Source of the DNA: Scalesia atractyloides
Taxonomy: Eukaryota; Streptophyta; Magnoliopsida; Asterales; Asteraceae
Length of the DNA stretch: 64,000 bases
Assembly: GCA_947069175.1 (NCBI GenBank)
Contig: CAMTDV010000019.1
Span: 73,345,358 to 73,409,357 of the forward strand
Direction of reading: 5' to 3'
The number at the start of each line of letters is the position of its first letter. Position 1 is the first letter of the stretch. Below the pieces are notes generated by a model that ran no database searches, was not told the DNA's origin, and was given only the letters and a program-made list of their open reading frames with translations. The position numbers and the translations under genes were made by a program. Below are positions 34,309-45,829 of this stretch, in pieces.

Positions 34309-35321
34309 CGTGATATGCATAGCGGCGCATCATAGTGGTTTCTCTCTCTCTCACACACGCGCACACATATACATATATATATGTATTATTGAAGGGGTAT
34401 AACTCTACTACACAATCAAGTTATATAACCCCTCATTTCTTACACATTTGACACGTGTCGTATAACACCACATCTATACGGGTTGACCACTACACATGAT
34501 CTTATATGATCTTATGATCTAGTAAAACATGATAAACAAAATCTTAACAAGTGGTTCTGTTAAATCAAGGGAAACCACTACTGAAAAACTAGGTTTAATG
34601 ACTGATTTGTGAATGATTACTCTTTAGCGGCCGTTGATAATTGCTTTTGTAATAGTGAGCGTGGACTATGTATGATAAAAAAATGAGGTACGGTGCCTTA
34701 AAACTGACTTGGTTTCGTTGAACCGGCGTTGTGCTAAAAGCATGGCAAAATTTAGTCGCAAACGCGTAACTTTTATGTTTATGTATATTGTAGTGATTAA
34801 AAGATTGTCTAGCATATATAGTTTGCTGGATTATGATCTTGTTTTGTAACATGTCACAATAAAAGATACCATGTAGAAATATATACACACCACTCGTGTT
34901 TGAAACTTTAAATACCATGAGATTTTGTTAAATATTTCATGATTCCTTTTTCATAATAAAATATTATTCTCTTCACCAAATAAAGACAGACATAAAAGAT
35001 AAGAAGTCATTAAATGTTCAAACAAAGATGTCTACCATTTTTAATATAATATATATATAGAGAGAGAGATAAAATATATCTATGTATATATGTGTATGTA
35101 TATACACACATGGTTCATTTATACATAAACAATGTATATATGTACATACTTTTATAAGATTAGTTAAGTGATACGTGTACTTCTTTATACTAGCCGGTTC
35201 TAACCAGAATTGGTGGCATGACCAAACACATACGGTCTCCTTTGAAACTACAGAATCCTAATATTTAAAGATGAGTTCTATCTGATCTAAAACCCAAAAT
35301 AGGAGATAGAGCATTAATAGC
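34309..35321. other. Intergenic, no gene seen
   Basis: Simple-sequence tracts (TC/AC runs at 34338-34372, TA/GA runs at 35047-35070). The frame at 34595-34918 (minus) has no recognisable domain. Confidence 0.45.
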
Positions 35322-35329
35322 ATCCCGAT

Positions 35330-35496
35330 CATGGGAGAAGCTTTTAAGGGACGGGAGGGGGTGGCTGACCCCCTGAACTTTTTTGCTCAGTAGTGGAGAG
35401 TATGTAGGCATATACGTTTTTTACCACTGGTTTTATAGAAATTTTTAGGTCCGGTGACCCCTCCCCCCAGATCGGAAATCTCAAGCTTCGCCGCTG
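35330..35496. mobile_element. hAT-type MITE, exact 8-base duplication
   Basis: 167 bases, from CATGGGAGAAGCTTTT to CTCAAGCTTCGCCGCTG, with ATCCCGAT duplicated exactly (35322-35329, 35497-35504). Shares GCTCAGTAGTGGAG and CGGAAATCTCAAGCTTC with 28575-28720, so both are one family. Confidence 0.93.
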
Positions 35497-36095
35497 ATCC
35501 CGATACAAATCAACATGTAATAACACCCTAGACAAATCTCGCATCAGCTGTGGAAACGAGTGACTTGGGTTCATAACTAATAACAGGCCTGAAATATCAC
35601 CAACACATTTTAGGCGCGTTGGTTGTGGATCTCATCAGAACTCCTCAGTTAAGCATGTTAATGTGGGATTAGTACTAAGATGGATGATCTTTTTAAAGTG
35701 TCCAACCGAACACTCGAAAACAAGTCTTAGTTTTTTGTGTTGTTTTTGGTCTTCGGCTCGGTCGAGTTAACACCCTTTTATATAACCATTTACACGAATT
35801 TGTTTGAGCCGGATGATTGTCACCGTCGATATTTGTCTGATTGACCTGACAAACCTAAGCCCCATTAAACTTTCCATGGACGTCACAACACAAGATCCAT
35901 GCTCTTCATCACCCAACATTAATCACGGGACACAAAACACCAAAACCAAATTCCAGTCTGGCTCTTTATTTATTCTCTATTCTTCATTCCATTCCACTAC
36001 CATATATTTCACATATGACCCCACATCTTTCTTTAACCTTTCATTTATACCCTCAACCTTCTTATCCTCCCATACACCTCCAAATTCACACCACC

Positions 36096-37097
36096 ATGCC
36101 ACCAAAGCTCCACCTCCTAACCACCACCACTCTCCTCATCCTCCTCCTCCACACCGTCACCGCACTCCGCCTACCCGAGTTCCAAGAAGCACCCGCGTTT
36201 CGCAACGGAAACGAATGCAACGACACGTTGATCCACATCGCGATGACCCTGGACGCGACATACCTCCGCGGATCAATCGCGGGGGTATTCTCCATTATCC
36301 AACACTCCACATGCCCCGAAAACACGGTTTTCCACTTCCTTACCACTAACAGTCTCTCGACCGCCCTCCGACGCACAATCACTACCACTTTCCCATACCT
36401 CAACTTCCACCTCCACCACTTCAATACGGCCCGTGTCAAAAACAAAATCTCCACCTCCATCCGCCGCGCACTCGACCAACCGCTAAACTACGCGCGAATC
36501 TACCTCGCCGACCTCCTCCCGCCCACCGTCCACCGCGTGATCTACTTCGACTCCGACGTAATCATCGTGGACGACGTCGTAAAGCTCTGGGAGATCGAAC
36601 TCAACTCGCACGTGCTCGGCGCACCCGAATACTGCCACGCAAACTTCACCAACTACTTCACAAAAAACTTCTGGTCAAACCCGAGTTTCGCCCATGTGTT
36701 CCAACACGCCCGTGCAAAGCCATGCTACTTCAATACGGGCGTAATGGTGATCGATATGGTAAAATGGAGAGCGGTAAAGGTAACCGAAAAACTCGAACGA
36801 TGGATGGAGATACAAAAAATATATCGAATATACGAGCTCGGTTCGCTACCGCCGTTTCTGCTCTTGTTCGCAGGGGATGTGGAGGCCGTAGCGCACCGGT
36901 GGAACCAGCACGGGCTGGGTGGGGATAATGTAAAAGGGTTATGTAGAGATTTGCATCCGGGTCGGGTCAGTTTGCTCCATTGGAGTGGGAAAGGGAAGCC
37001 GTGGTTGAGATTGGATTCAAAACGGGCGTGTCCGTTGGATGGGTTGTGGGCCCCATATGATTTGTTAAAACATGGGTCATTGATTTCTGACCGGTGA
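36096..37097 (+). CDS. Galacturonosyltransferase-like protein (GATL, family GT8)
   Basis: Encodes 333 residues, the usual size for GATL proteins. These Golgi or secretory enzymes act in pectin or xylan assembly, moving sugar from UDP-sugar donors. A signal/anchor stretch spans residues 5-24 (LTTTTLLILLLHTVTA). Then come the GT8 motifs: NYARIYLADLLP (131-142), the metal-binding DSD (152-154) in YFDSDVIIVDD, YFNTGVMVID (211-220), HRWNQHGLGGDN (267-278) and LHWSGKGKPW (294-303). The last residues, SLISDR, fit the GATL tail. There are no introns, typical of the family. I chose the ATG at 36096 (context CACCACCATGCC); an in-frame ATG 81 bases earlier would put 27 unlikely residues before the signal peptide. 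Codon use is GC-rich in the first half and less so later. The exact paralogue cannot be told. Confidence 0.95.
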   Translation: MPPKLHLLTTTTLLILLLHTVTALRLPEFQEAPAFRNGNECNDTLIHIAMTLDATYLRGSIAGVFSIIQHSTCPENTVFHFLTTNSLSTALRRTITTTFPYLNFHLHHFNTARVKNKISTSIRRALDQPLNYARIYLADLLPPTVHRVIYFDSDVIIVDDVVKLWEIELNSHVLGAPEYCHANFTNYFTKNFWSNPSFAHVFQHARAKPCYFNTGVMVIDMVKWRAVKVTEKLERWMEIQKIYRIYELGSLPPFLLLFAGDVEAVAHRWNQHGLGGDNVKGLCRDLHPGRVSLLHWSGKGKPWLRLDSKRACPLDGLWAPYDLLKHGSLISDR

Positions 37098-37347
37098 GTG
37101 TTTGATGTGGACGAGGATCCGGATTTTACGAGGGTTTTGAGGTTGTTGCCGGTGGAAGTTGTCCGTGGTAGAATGTGGTAGTGGATGGTGTTTGATTATG
37201 TGGAGTGATGTGTGTGATGAGTTTTGGTTGATTGATTGTTACAATTATTATAGAATAATAGAAAATTGTGAGTAGTTTTAGTTGATGAGGAATGGTTAAA
37301 TAATATTTGTATTATAATTAGGGTATTTGTGTTAGGGTTTGTAATTA

Positions 37348-37353
37348 AATAAA
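37348..37353 (+). terminator. Poly(A) signal of the GATL gene
   Basis: AATAAA, 250 bases after the stop, at the end of a T-rich 3' stretch. Confidence 0.5.
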
Positions 37354-38687
37354 AACCGAAGAGATTTTTTTTAAATAATGAATTTAGTGGTTTTTAGGAT
37401 TTGGTATGCCTAGACGATCTTCGACCTGGTCGAGGGAAGCCCGTTATAGACCATGTGGTAACGCTCTTCCAAGGGGCGGCGATGGAGTTGTGTCAATGGG
37501 TGAAATGCACGTCTCGATGGGTGATTTGCGAGAGGGGAGGAAAGAGGGTGATGTGCGTAGAAAGTAGGAGAGTAGAAAAATTGGTGTGGGTAGGATGAGG
37601 TGGAAACGGACAAGATGTCCTTAAAGTATGGAGACAGTCTTTCTTTCGAAGGAAGAGACGTATCTCTTAAAAATGTGAAAAAAGTATAATGGATGTAGAT
37701 GTATAGTAATTACTTTATTTGGCATCAATTAGTTCATACTTCTTGATTTTCGCCATGGTTAGTCATTGTTTACGAAGGTTTTAATAGTTTCAAAAGCTCG
37801 GTTTATCAAGGGTGGATTGTTCAGTGGTGTAATATCATGATAATAAAGTTCCAAGAAATCGTCCACACGACAATTAAGGCTACTTAGCGTGTCGATTGAA
37901 GGATAAGGTTCAATATTCGTTTAGAATCACATGTTTTCATTGTCAAGTATGAATCTAAGGCAATTTGCCTCCTTTTGAAGACTATATATAACAAAATTTG
38001 TTTGTATTAATTTGGATCAATCAAAAGGTATATCAATCAATTTGAATACATTTGTCTACTTACTTTTGCTTTTCTATATATGGTCTTCTTTTATAAAGTA
38101 AAAATGATTGAGAACCACCATATTTGTTTTATTTAGGAAAGGTAGTTTTTTTAAAAGAAAACATAAGCATTTATTTTCTTTTATTTTATACCTACCATGG
38201 CTCGACTAGTGAGATGTACCTTTCACCTGCAACTCTTTTGTTTTCCCTTTTTTTCACCTTAAGAAAAGGGAGTTTGTTGAATTGAAAAATAAAATAAAAT
38301 ATATTAATATTTAATTATTACATTTGGTTGATATGTAAAATAAAATATATTATCTAGAATAAAATAATCACACGTAAATAAAATATTTAATTATTATGCT
38401 TGGTTGATAATGTCAAATAAAATAAGCATATTTAAGTATGTGTTTTCTAATGTAAAAGTTTTAAATATGTTTCTAAAATATGAAATAAATTATTTGTGGT
38501 ATGGAGATACCCAAACATTTCAAATGTAATCTTACACTTAACCATTTGCTACATATTGGGGTTTATTAAATAGGTGGCAACACGCACAAAGGTATAATTC
38601 AGGTAAACCGTGTAAAGTCGACAAAATATTGCAAGTTAACTTTACATCGGTTTCTAAGTTTTCAAATCCGAAAATCAATTCTTTTTT
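37354..38687. other. Intergenic, no gene seen
   Basis: The frame 37401-37598 is unconvincing. The remainder is AT-rich, with the direct repeat AAATAAAATATATTA near 38285-38355. Confidence 0.45.
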
Positions 38688-39348
38688 GGGGCGTTTGGTT
38701 TGCGGAATGTGTTGGAATTAAAATTAGAATTTGTATAGGAATTGGATTTGGAATTGGAAATTGTTGGAATTGGAATCTCAATTCCATTTCGCGTCGAAAC
38801 GGTACGCGTCGAAACGGTTCGCGTCAAAACGGTTCGGGTCGAAACGGTGCGCGTCGAAACAGTACGGATAGAAACGGTTCACAAGGAAACGATTCACGTC
38901 GAAACGGTATGGTTCGAAACGGTTCGCGTCGAAACGGTACTGGTCGACGCGGTTCGGCGTTCGCGTCAAAACGTTCATCTCGAAACGTACGCGTCGAAAT
39001 GGTTCGCGTTGAAACGGTACCCGTCGAAACGGTTCGCGTCGAAACGGTGCGCGTCGAAACAATACGGGTCAAAACGATATGGGTCGAAACCGTTCGGGTC
39101 GAAACGGTCGAAGATTCCAATGAATTTACTTTAATTTTTTCATATATAGGAAGGATTTTGAATTTCTTTAGTTAAAGGAATTTGAAGGATTTCATGCCTA
39201 ATTCCAATTCCAATTCCAATTGTCAACCAAACACACGAAGATTGGAATTGAGATTCCAATTCCATCAAATTCTGTGAACCAAAAATCTTACAGATGGAAT
39301 TCAGATTCCAATTCCCTTAAATTTCCATTCATGCGAACCAAACGCCCC
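38688..39348. mobile_element. MITE-like element carrying a minisatellite
   Basis: Left end GGGGCGTTTGGTTTGCGG and right end GCGAACCAAACGCCCCC are inverted repeats of about 16 bases. Inside, GGAATTGGAATC and GATTCCAATTCC arms face each other across the minisatellite. The right flank is TTA; the left is a T-run, so the flanking duplication is unclear. The termini suit a PIF/Harbinger or hAT derivative. Confidence 0.78.
38791..39110. repeat. 15-base minisatellite, about 21 units
   Basis: Consensus GCGTCGAAACGGTTC with variants (GGGTC.., ..GGTAC). The unit has no stop in any frame, so open frames appear on both strands with five-residue periods such as VRVET. These are not genes. CpG density is far above the surroundings. 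Confidence 0.93.
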
Positions 39349-39591
39349 CTTACAATCTTTCCACGTGTTTGAACACAATCACGTCTAATGGTAGAGTGTA
39401 GGGGTGGCAAAATGGGTGGGTTGGGTTGGGTTAGTTGTTGGGTCAGGATGGGTTTGGGTTAGAATGAGTTTGGGTCAGGATGGGTATTGAAAAAAGGTTA
39501 GGATGGGTTTGGTATCAGGATGGGTTTCAAGTGAGGAAGACTTAAAAAAATACTATATATATATATATATATATAGATCCGGTTCAAGAGA

Positions 39592-40511
39592 AAACCACCT
39601 CCAGTTGCGAGAACCATGAGAACTCCTCCATCCAATAGAATTTTAACACATTACCTATATTCAAATTAAATCAAAAGGCAAATATAGTCTTTTACTATTT
39701 ATGTCATATCATTTATCTCTCTCTTTTTTAAAAGTCAATCAGTTTTCTTTTTTCTTTTTTCTCTCCCCCTTTTCTATTATAATAGAATATTCTTCTTTTT
39801 TCTAAAAATTTTTCTTTTTCTTATATTTACATTTACAAAAGGATATAGAGATTAAAAAATAATATATATTTAATTCATTATATTCAATATATAAAAAAAG
39901 TTTTTCGTAAAAAAACTTTTCGAAAAAAAGATTTTCGTAAAAAAAACTTATCCTAAAAAAAATTCGTAAAAAAGAGGGTGTAAAAAACGGCGCTCAAAAA
40001 CGAAACTAAAAACGGCGCGTAAAAACGGCGCGTAAAAACAGGCGTATAAACGGGTGTAAAAAAACGGCGCGTATAAAAACCGCGCGTAAAAAAAACCGGG
40101 CGTAAGAAAGCTGGATGTAAAAAACAGCGCGTAAATAAAATGGGGGCGTAAAAAAACGGCACGTAAAAAACTTGACGTAAAAAACGGCATGTAAAAATGT
40201 TTTTTTGTAAAAAGATCTTGAAAAAAATTGTTTTTTGGTTAAAAAACTGATTTTAAAATGTTTTAATAAAAAATCTAATTTTAATAGAAAACAATTAATA
40301 TAGTAAGACAAAAATGTAATAAAAAACAGTAAATACAAAAAGACAAAAAACAAATTTACTAAACTACCATTTTAACATTAAAATATTAAAAACATAATAA
40401 GATAAAGAGATTTAATATTAGTTTTAATTATTTTTTATCTCATCCCTTTATCTCTAAAGATCTAATGGTTAGAAAGTGTTTCTCATGGTTCTCTCAACTG
40501 GAGGTGGTTAT
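39592..40511. mobile_element. Inverted-repeat element set in TA microsatellite
   Basis: AACCACCTCCAGTTGCGAG at 39592 and, reversed, CTCTCAACTGGAGGTGGTT at about 40493-40511; the match continues as AACCATGAGAA/TTCTCATGGTT. TA runs flank both sides (39553-39574; 40540-40550), as in MITE-like elements that target (TA)n. No coding capacity. Confidence 0.75.
39955..40200. repeat. Degenerate CGTAAAAA(A)CGG minisatellite
   Basis: About 15 loosely repeated units of 12-17 bases such as GGCGCGTAAAAAC. Read on the minus strand this gives F/Y/R-rich open frames in all three phases, which I regard as artefacts of the repeat. Confidence 0.8.
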
Positions 40512-40785
40512 CATTTTACCCATTTCTCTCTCTCTCTTATATATATATAGTTATAATATAAAAAATAAATATTTTGTGAGTGAACACTAGCAAAACAAAT
40601 ACGAAATATTACAAATTATTTCTTAAAAAAGCCATTTGACTCACAATTGGTGCTCTGTAGTGATTTAAGTGTCTTAAATTGGAGAGTGTTTATTCAATGC
40701 AATGCTAATGCTAGATCAACATCTCTTCTTCGGTTCATTTTAAACCAAAAATCTGGGTTTTCGAGGTGCGGACCGAGCATTTGGT

Positions 40786-41269
40786 AAACCGTTTCGACCC
40801 GTAGCGTTTCGACGCGGACCGTTTGGACCTGAACCGTTTCGACGCGAACCAACTTTTTCGACATGTACCGTTTCACCGTTCCGACGCGTACCGTTTCGAC
40901 CCGTACCGTTTCAACGCGCAACGTTTCGACCCGTATCGTTTTGACCCGTACCGTTTCGACGCGAACCGTACCAGCACCGTTTCGACCCGTACCGTTTCAA
41001 CGCGAACCGTTTTGACGCGTAGCGTTTCAACGCAAACCGTTTCGACACGCATCGTTTTACCGTTTCGACGCGTACCGTTTCGGCGCGAAGATTTCGATGG
41101 GAACGTTTTGACCCGTACCGTTTCGACACGAACCGTTTCGACGCTAACTGTTTCGACCCATACCTTTCGAATCGAACCGTTTCGAATCGAACAGTTTCAA
41201 CCCGTACCGTTTCGAAAAGAACCGTTTCGGTGCGGACGATTTCGGCTGATACCGATTTCGACCCGTAAT
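40786..41269. repeat. 15-base minisatellite, second locus, opposite orientation
   Basis: About 32 units of GTTTCGACGCGTACC, the reverse complement of the 38791 array with the same variants. It is interrupted once near 40972. It occupies a different host element. Confidence 0.92.
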
Positions 41270-41475
41270 GCAAACTGATTATGAAGGAAATGGTTAATCC
41301 TTGATTGATACAGAGAGCAATACGATGACTGCATTGAACACTGGGCGTGAGGGAAGCAGGAAACCCCATTCTTTTTCTAGACCCACTTGTTATTCTATCA
41401 TACCCATCCTGACCCTTTTGTTTTTTCTTATTTACCCATCCTGACCCACTTCTTTTTTCTCCAACTTCTAAATTT

Positions 41476-41823
41476 ACCCATCCTAACTCCCTTGTAAATT
41501 ATGTTAAGCCCAAAACAACCTGTGAGTTCCTTTTTTAAACCCAAAATAGCCCAGACTTAACTTGATGGGCCCAAGATTGCCGAGTCTAGTCGAGTGGCTT
41601 ACATGAAAAAAAAAATGGCTATGAAAATGGTGCAACGGTTATACCTAGTTTGGGGTCGGGTTCGATAGCCAATATACTATACCCTACAAATAACCGATGG
41701 GTAGGTCACATATATAAGTGGATACACCCAATGTTTTTTTTATATCCGGTTTCGGATATTTCTTCCGTACCCGGTTTTTTTTTTCATCCATAATTTCAAT
41801 AGATTTGTCAGAAAATCTATTTT
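41476..41823. other. Non-coding DNA upstream of RPL15
   Basis: Low-complexity GCCCAAAA-type phrases, a T-run near 41779 and no gene. Confidence 0.4.
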
Positions 41824-41926
41824 AGCCCAAAAATGTACTCAGTAATGGGCCAAAATGGAGTTTAATTTAAACAAACCGTTAGCCCAATCACCTTTTTAGC
41901 CCAAACCTGTTCTAAATAACGGCCCA
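41824..41926 (+). promoter_or_regulatory. Site II (TGGGCY) cluster, RPL15 promoter
   Basis: TGGGCC or its reverse, or AGCCCA, occurs at 41824, 41846, 41881, 41898 and 41921, that is 90-190 bases before the RPL15 ATG. TGGGCY elements bind TCP factors and are typical of plant genes for ribosomal and organellar translation proteins expressed in dividing cells. No TATA box is obvious. Confidence 0.65.
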
Positions 41927-42013
41927 AAAAGAACAATCCTGTCATAGTGACATTATCCTCGTTAACATTCTCTTCAACACAAAACCCACTCGCAGGAGCT
42001 CGAGCTTTCTCCA

Positions 42014-44957
42014 ATGGCGTCCATTCTCTCTCTACCCTCACCCTCCTCGTTTCTCACCCAACATTCTTCCAATTTCAAGGTACTTTCCTCCTTCTTCTCT
42101 GTATTTTACTCTTAAATTTCAATCATGTTACAGATAATCCTGATCAATTTATTTGAAAAGATAAAAGATTAAAAAAAGAATGAGATAAAGTAAAGATTTG
42201 AATAATGTGTTTAGTTAAATGTTTAGCATGATTGTATTGGTGAATTTTTAAGGTTTTATGGTTAAGAGTATGTATGCACATCAAGTGTTTGTTGAAATGT
42301 TTGAGTCGGAAATTGATTTCAAATGGGCATAACTTGGTCTAGTTTAAATGTTTAGCTTAATGGGTTAGATTTATATAATTATTTAAATAGCATATGAGTT
42401 GGGTTAGGATTAGTTTGTGTCTGTTATCTATTCAGTTTTAGTTGTCGAGTTGTTTTGAGTTTACAATAATGAAAGAATTGAAGCCGAGAGTCGGCATAAA
42501 ATTGGTTTTCCGGTTGTGTTATTGATTCTCGGGCCTGATTTGCAACACATTTTATCATGTGTTACAACCAGGGTAATGTGAAAAATCTCAAATTCAGCAT
42601 ATGCCAATTCCCTACAATCCCGAATTACAAGAACAAAAATGGAGTGCAGCCGCGGAAACTGTTGGTTGTTGCTGCGCAGATTCAGTCAGCTGTAGTGAGT
42701 TCCAATGTTCGGTTCCGCCTTGACAATTTGGGCCCTCAACCTGGCTCCAGAAAGAATGCAAAGAGAAAGGGTAGGGGGCACGCTGCGGGTCAAGGTGGGA
42801 GTTGTGGGTTTGGGATGAGGGGGCAGAAGTCGAGGTCGGGTCCGGGTGTTCGGAAGGGTTTTGAAGGTGGTCAGATGCCGCTTTACCGGCGGCTTCCTAA
42901 GTTGAGGGGTATTGCAGGAGGTAATTAACAATATATTGTTGTTGTTGTTTACTTGAATAGTGTTTTAGCATGATTTGGTGAGTTTTTTAGGTTTTTGATG
43001 GTTAAGAGTATTTATGCACACCAAATGTTTGTTTGGGTGGGAGTTGGAAATTGTTCGGGTTTGGGTCAACTTGGTCAAAACCAGTTTTTGAGGGGGAGGG
43101 GGGGGTATGGATCGGCTCAGATTGGGCTTCGGGTTTGACAGGTTCCAAACTGGTTTTAAAATATCGGTTCCCAACCCGATTACAACCGCGGTTAGGGTCA
43201 GTTCCAGTCAAACCGGTTTCAATATCGGTTCCGGCTATGGGCTACAAAACCCTTTTTTTGCTCCGTTGAGGTAAACTATAAGTATGTGTTCCATTTTGGG
43301 TCGGATTTAGTCAAGCCGGTTTCATTGTCGGTTCCAGTTCCCGAACCATTTCTTTTATTCCACTGGGGCTAATCATACGTATATGTTCCATTTAATTAAG
43401 GTATGCATGTCGGGCTATCGAAATACGTTCCAGTGAATTTGAAAGACATCGAAGCTGCTGGATTTCAAGAGGGAGAAGAGGTTTCACTCGAGTCACTAAA
43501 AGAGAAGGGGTTGATCAAGCCATCAGGAAGAGAAAGGAGGCTTCCTCTCAAGGTACAAAATCATTTAACAAAATAACAAGTATTTACACGCGCATGGCTA
43601 GAATTTTATTACATGGGCATACACGGTCACATACAGGCTCAAATGCTTAGGTGGTCTAACATTAGGTTGAAAGAACAAATTTTCTAACTAAAGAATAAAT
43701 TGACCACCAAATCTTTTACAAACCCTCATTGGTTACTAAACAATGCCAAAAGACCATATTTGCCACCAATGATTTAAAGAGGCTTTGGGTGCCATTATCT
43801 TTTAGTTTTTTTTTTCTTGATAAAATAAATTTATACTTGATTTTTGACCGAATATTTAAGATGCTTCTTTTTTTTTCTTTCTTTGATTTTTTAGATAAAA
43901 ATGCAGTATATTTATAGTCCTTGATTCTCAGTCATAAATGATTTCTACATTTTTTGTATTCGTATACCCGTATATTTGTCTATCAGCAGTTGTTACCGAA
44001 AATGTAGCGATTCTGCTTTAAATGATTGAAAGTTCCATGATACCAATAGGGTTATGACTTATGAGAACTAAACTGACTAAAACAAGTATCTTTATAATTA
44101 ATCTTTTAGTCATTAATAATTGTTCTTTAAAAAGCTGAGATTTTTCTGTAAACTGATTTATCACAAATTCAAAATTTATACTAAAAAACTGAATACTAAC
44201 ATCAGTTTGGTCTCTAAAGCGAGTTCAAGTTTAGGTTCAGAACTTCAATCTGGTTCGATTCATATTTTGGTTTCTTCGATTTGATTTGGTATTCCGACAC
44301 CGATCTCTTATTCGTACCTAAGCTAGATTTTGTTACAAACACTCGACGATGGAGAATGATGAGGGGTTGAAAAGATGAGGGGCATAAGAGATATCTAAAA
44401 AGTTGGTGGCAAATGTACAGTGCCATACATAGGGGTGTTCATAAACCGTTGGTTTTTAACGAACCGCCCAAACCAAAGCAAGTCGGCCTGTTTAGTATCC
44501 ATGCACCTTGGTTCACAGTTCGGTTTTGGCGGTTTACTGATCCGGCTGATAATTTAGAACTTGAAATTGTGTGTTTAGTCTTCATTTTCATCTTTCGTAT
44601 GTGCATTTGCCAATTATGTGTGTGTGTGTGTGTGTATTTGTGAACGATTAAACATTAATCTAATCCATAGTATCTCATTGTTTAAAGTGCAACATATTCA
44701 GACCACTTTTTGTTTCTTTTCAGATTCTCGGTGACGGTGAAGTGAGTGTAAAGTTGAATTTCAAGGCCCGCGCCTTTTCTGCACAAGCTAAGGAGAAGCT
44801 TGAAGCCGCGGGTTGTTCATTGACCGTGTTGCCAGGCCGAAAGAAATGGGTCAAACCATCAGTCGCCAAGAATCTGGCCCGTGCTGAAGAATATTTTGCC
44901 AAGAAACGGGCGGCTGCAGCTGCTAATGAGTCACCCGAACCTTCTTCTACTGCTTAG
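42014..44957 (+). CDS. RPL15: 50S ribosomal protein L15, chloroplastic (4 exons)
   Basis: Exons 42014-42079, 42572-42920, 43401-43552 and 44724-44957 join to 266 codons plus a stop; all introns are GT-AG, with phases 0, 1 and 0. The product is made in the cytosol and imported; uL15 helps late assembly of the plastid 50S subunit. Residues 1 to about 55 are Ser/Thr-rich and serve as transit peptide. The L15 domain follows: a glycine-rich RNA-binding arm (GRGHAAGQGGSCGFGMRGQK, about 88-107), RKGFEGGQMPLYRRLPK, SLESLKEKGLI, and the C-terminal KARAFSAQAKEKLEAAGC and VLPGRKKWVKPSVAKN. The tail is Ala-rich. Length and order fit plant RPL15. Intron 1 (492 bases) and intron 3 (1171 bases) hold no other gene; intron 2 holds GT-rich, decayed repeat sequence. 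Confidence 0.97.
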
Positions 44958-45829
44958 AAAGCCACACAAGTGAATCAGTTCTGTATTGTTTTTGTAAACT
45001 TGAAAATAGATGTAAAGCAACACTAATTTGTATTATGTTTGTCTGGAATCTAATCATTTTTGTTAATGTTCATAATATAAGGAAGAAACAAAGAACCTCG
45101 AAGGTGGATGATCGGTTATGTAACCGGGCCAAGGTACCCCTAATTCATCGAGTCCAGAGTTGTGAGCTGTTGACTGGATCGTTGACTTAGGTTTCCGATC
45201 ATAATTGCATACCAGCACCCAACCATGAAGGGTCATCGGGCTCAGATGCTGACACCTCGCTTATCGCAAAGAGAAACATATTAACCGGTGGTTAGTACCT
45301 TAGACCAATGGATACTGCCTTGCACCCAACGCCACCTCAGCCCAAATGGGCGTGAAACACCACCATGCCCGGGCATGAAAGGGGGTGAAGGGCACTGGCA
45401 TGGGGGGAAGCAACGGGAGTGGAGCGGAAGGTAAAAAGTGAAACCATTTTGTCTTGTTTTTCTTTGACAAAACGCTTACCGCTCATTTTTTATTATATAA
45501 TTTTTATGTTAAACCGTCACGTACATCTAGGCTAAGTATAGTAGAGACGCCAAGGCCTCCACGTCACCCTTCACCATCGCCAAACCATTATGGGGCAAAT
45601 CTGGGGGTGGCGCCAAGGGGCAAGCTGAGCGTGAAGAGATGGGGTCCCACCCCCAATCAACCAATCACATAGTTTTAATTTTTTTTTATTTTTAACTTTT
45701 TAGTTAAACCCTACACCCTTGTGAAAGGGTGGTTAGTTAAAAGCCCCCGGGGTTAATTAAACCACTACTCAAGGAACTGCCAAAATATAACATGGAAATG
45801 GAGATGGAAAAGGGATCTTAGCCAGGAAT
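44958..45829. other. 3' end of RPL15 and intergenic DNA
   Basis: After the stop an AT-rich trailer runs to about 45050. GC-rich blocks at 45280-45430 and 45540-45670 look like pieces of decayed MITEs. No further gene. Confidence 0.45.

Larger units (their letters stand above)
39402..41475. mobile_element. Composite of non-autonomous elements with GGGTCAGGATGGGT arms
   Basis: The left arm (39402-39535) repeats GGGTCAGGATGGGTTTGGGT; the right arm (about 41385-41475) repeats ACCCATCCTGACCC, its reverse complement. Between them lie another inverted-repeat element (39592-40511) and a second copy of the 15-base minisatellite. The outer edges are not exact. Confidence 0.55.

Noticed and set aside
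36015..36095. Longer N-terminus for the GATL gene
   Set aside because: The next ATG (36096) has better context and directly precedes the signal peptide, as in the family.
35804..36349. 181-codon plus-strand frame overlapping the GATL start
   Set aside because: Its second half is the GATL gene read in another phase; the His/Pro-rich text is a by-product of the codons there.
38742..39134. Open frames of 88-130 codons with VRVET-like periodic repeats
   Set aside because: They follow from a 15-base satellite with no stop in any frame; both strands and several phases are open at once.
39948..40353. Overlapping F/Y/R-rich frames on the minus strand
   Set aside because: Product of the CGTAAAAACGG minisatellite; three phases are open and none has a domain.
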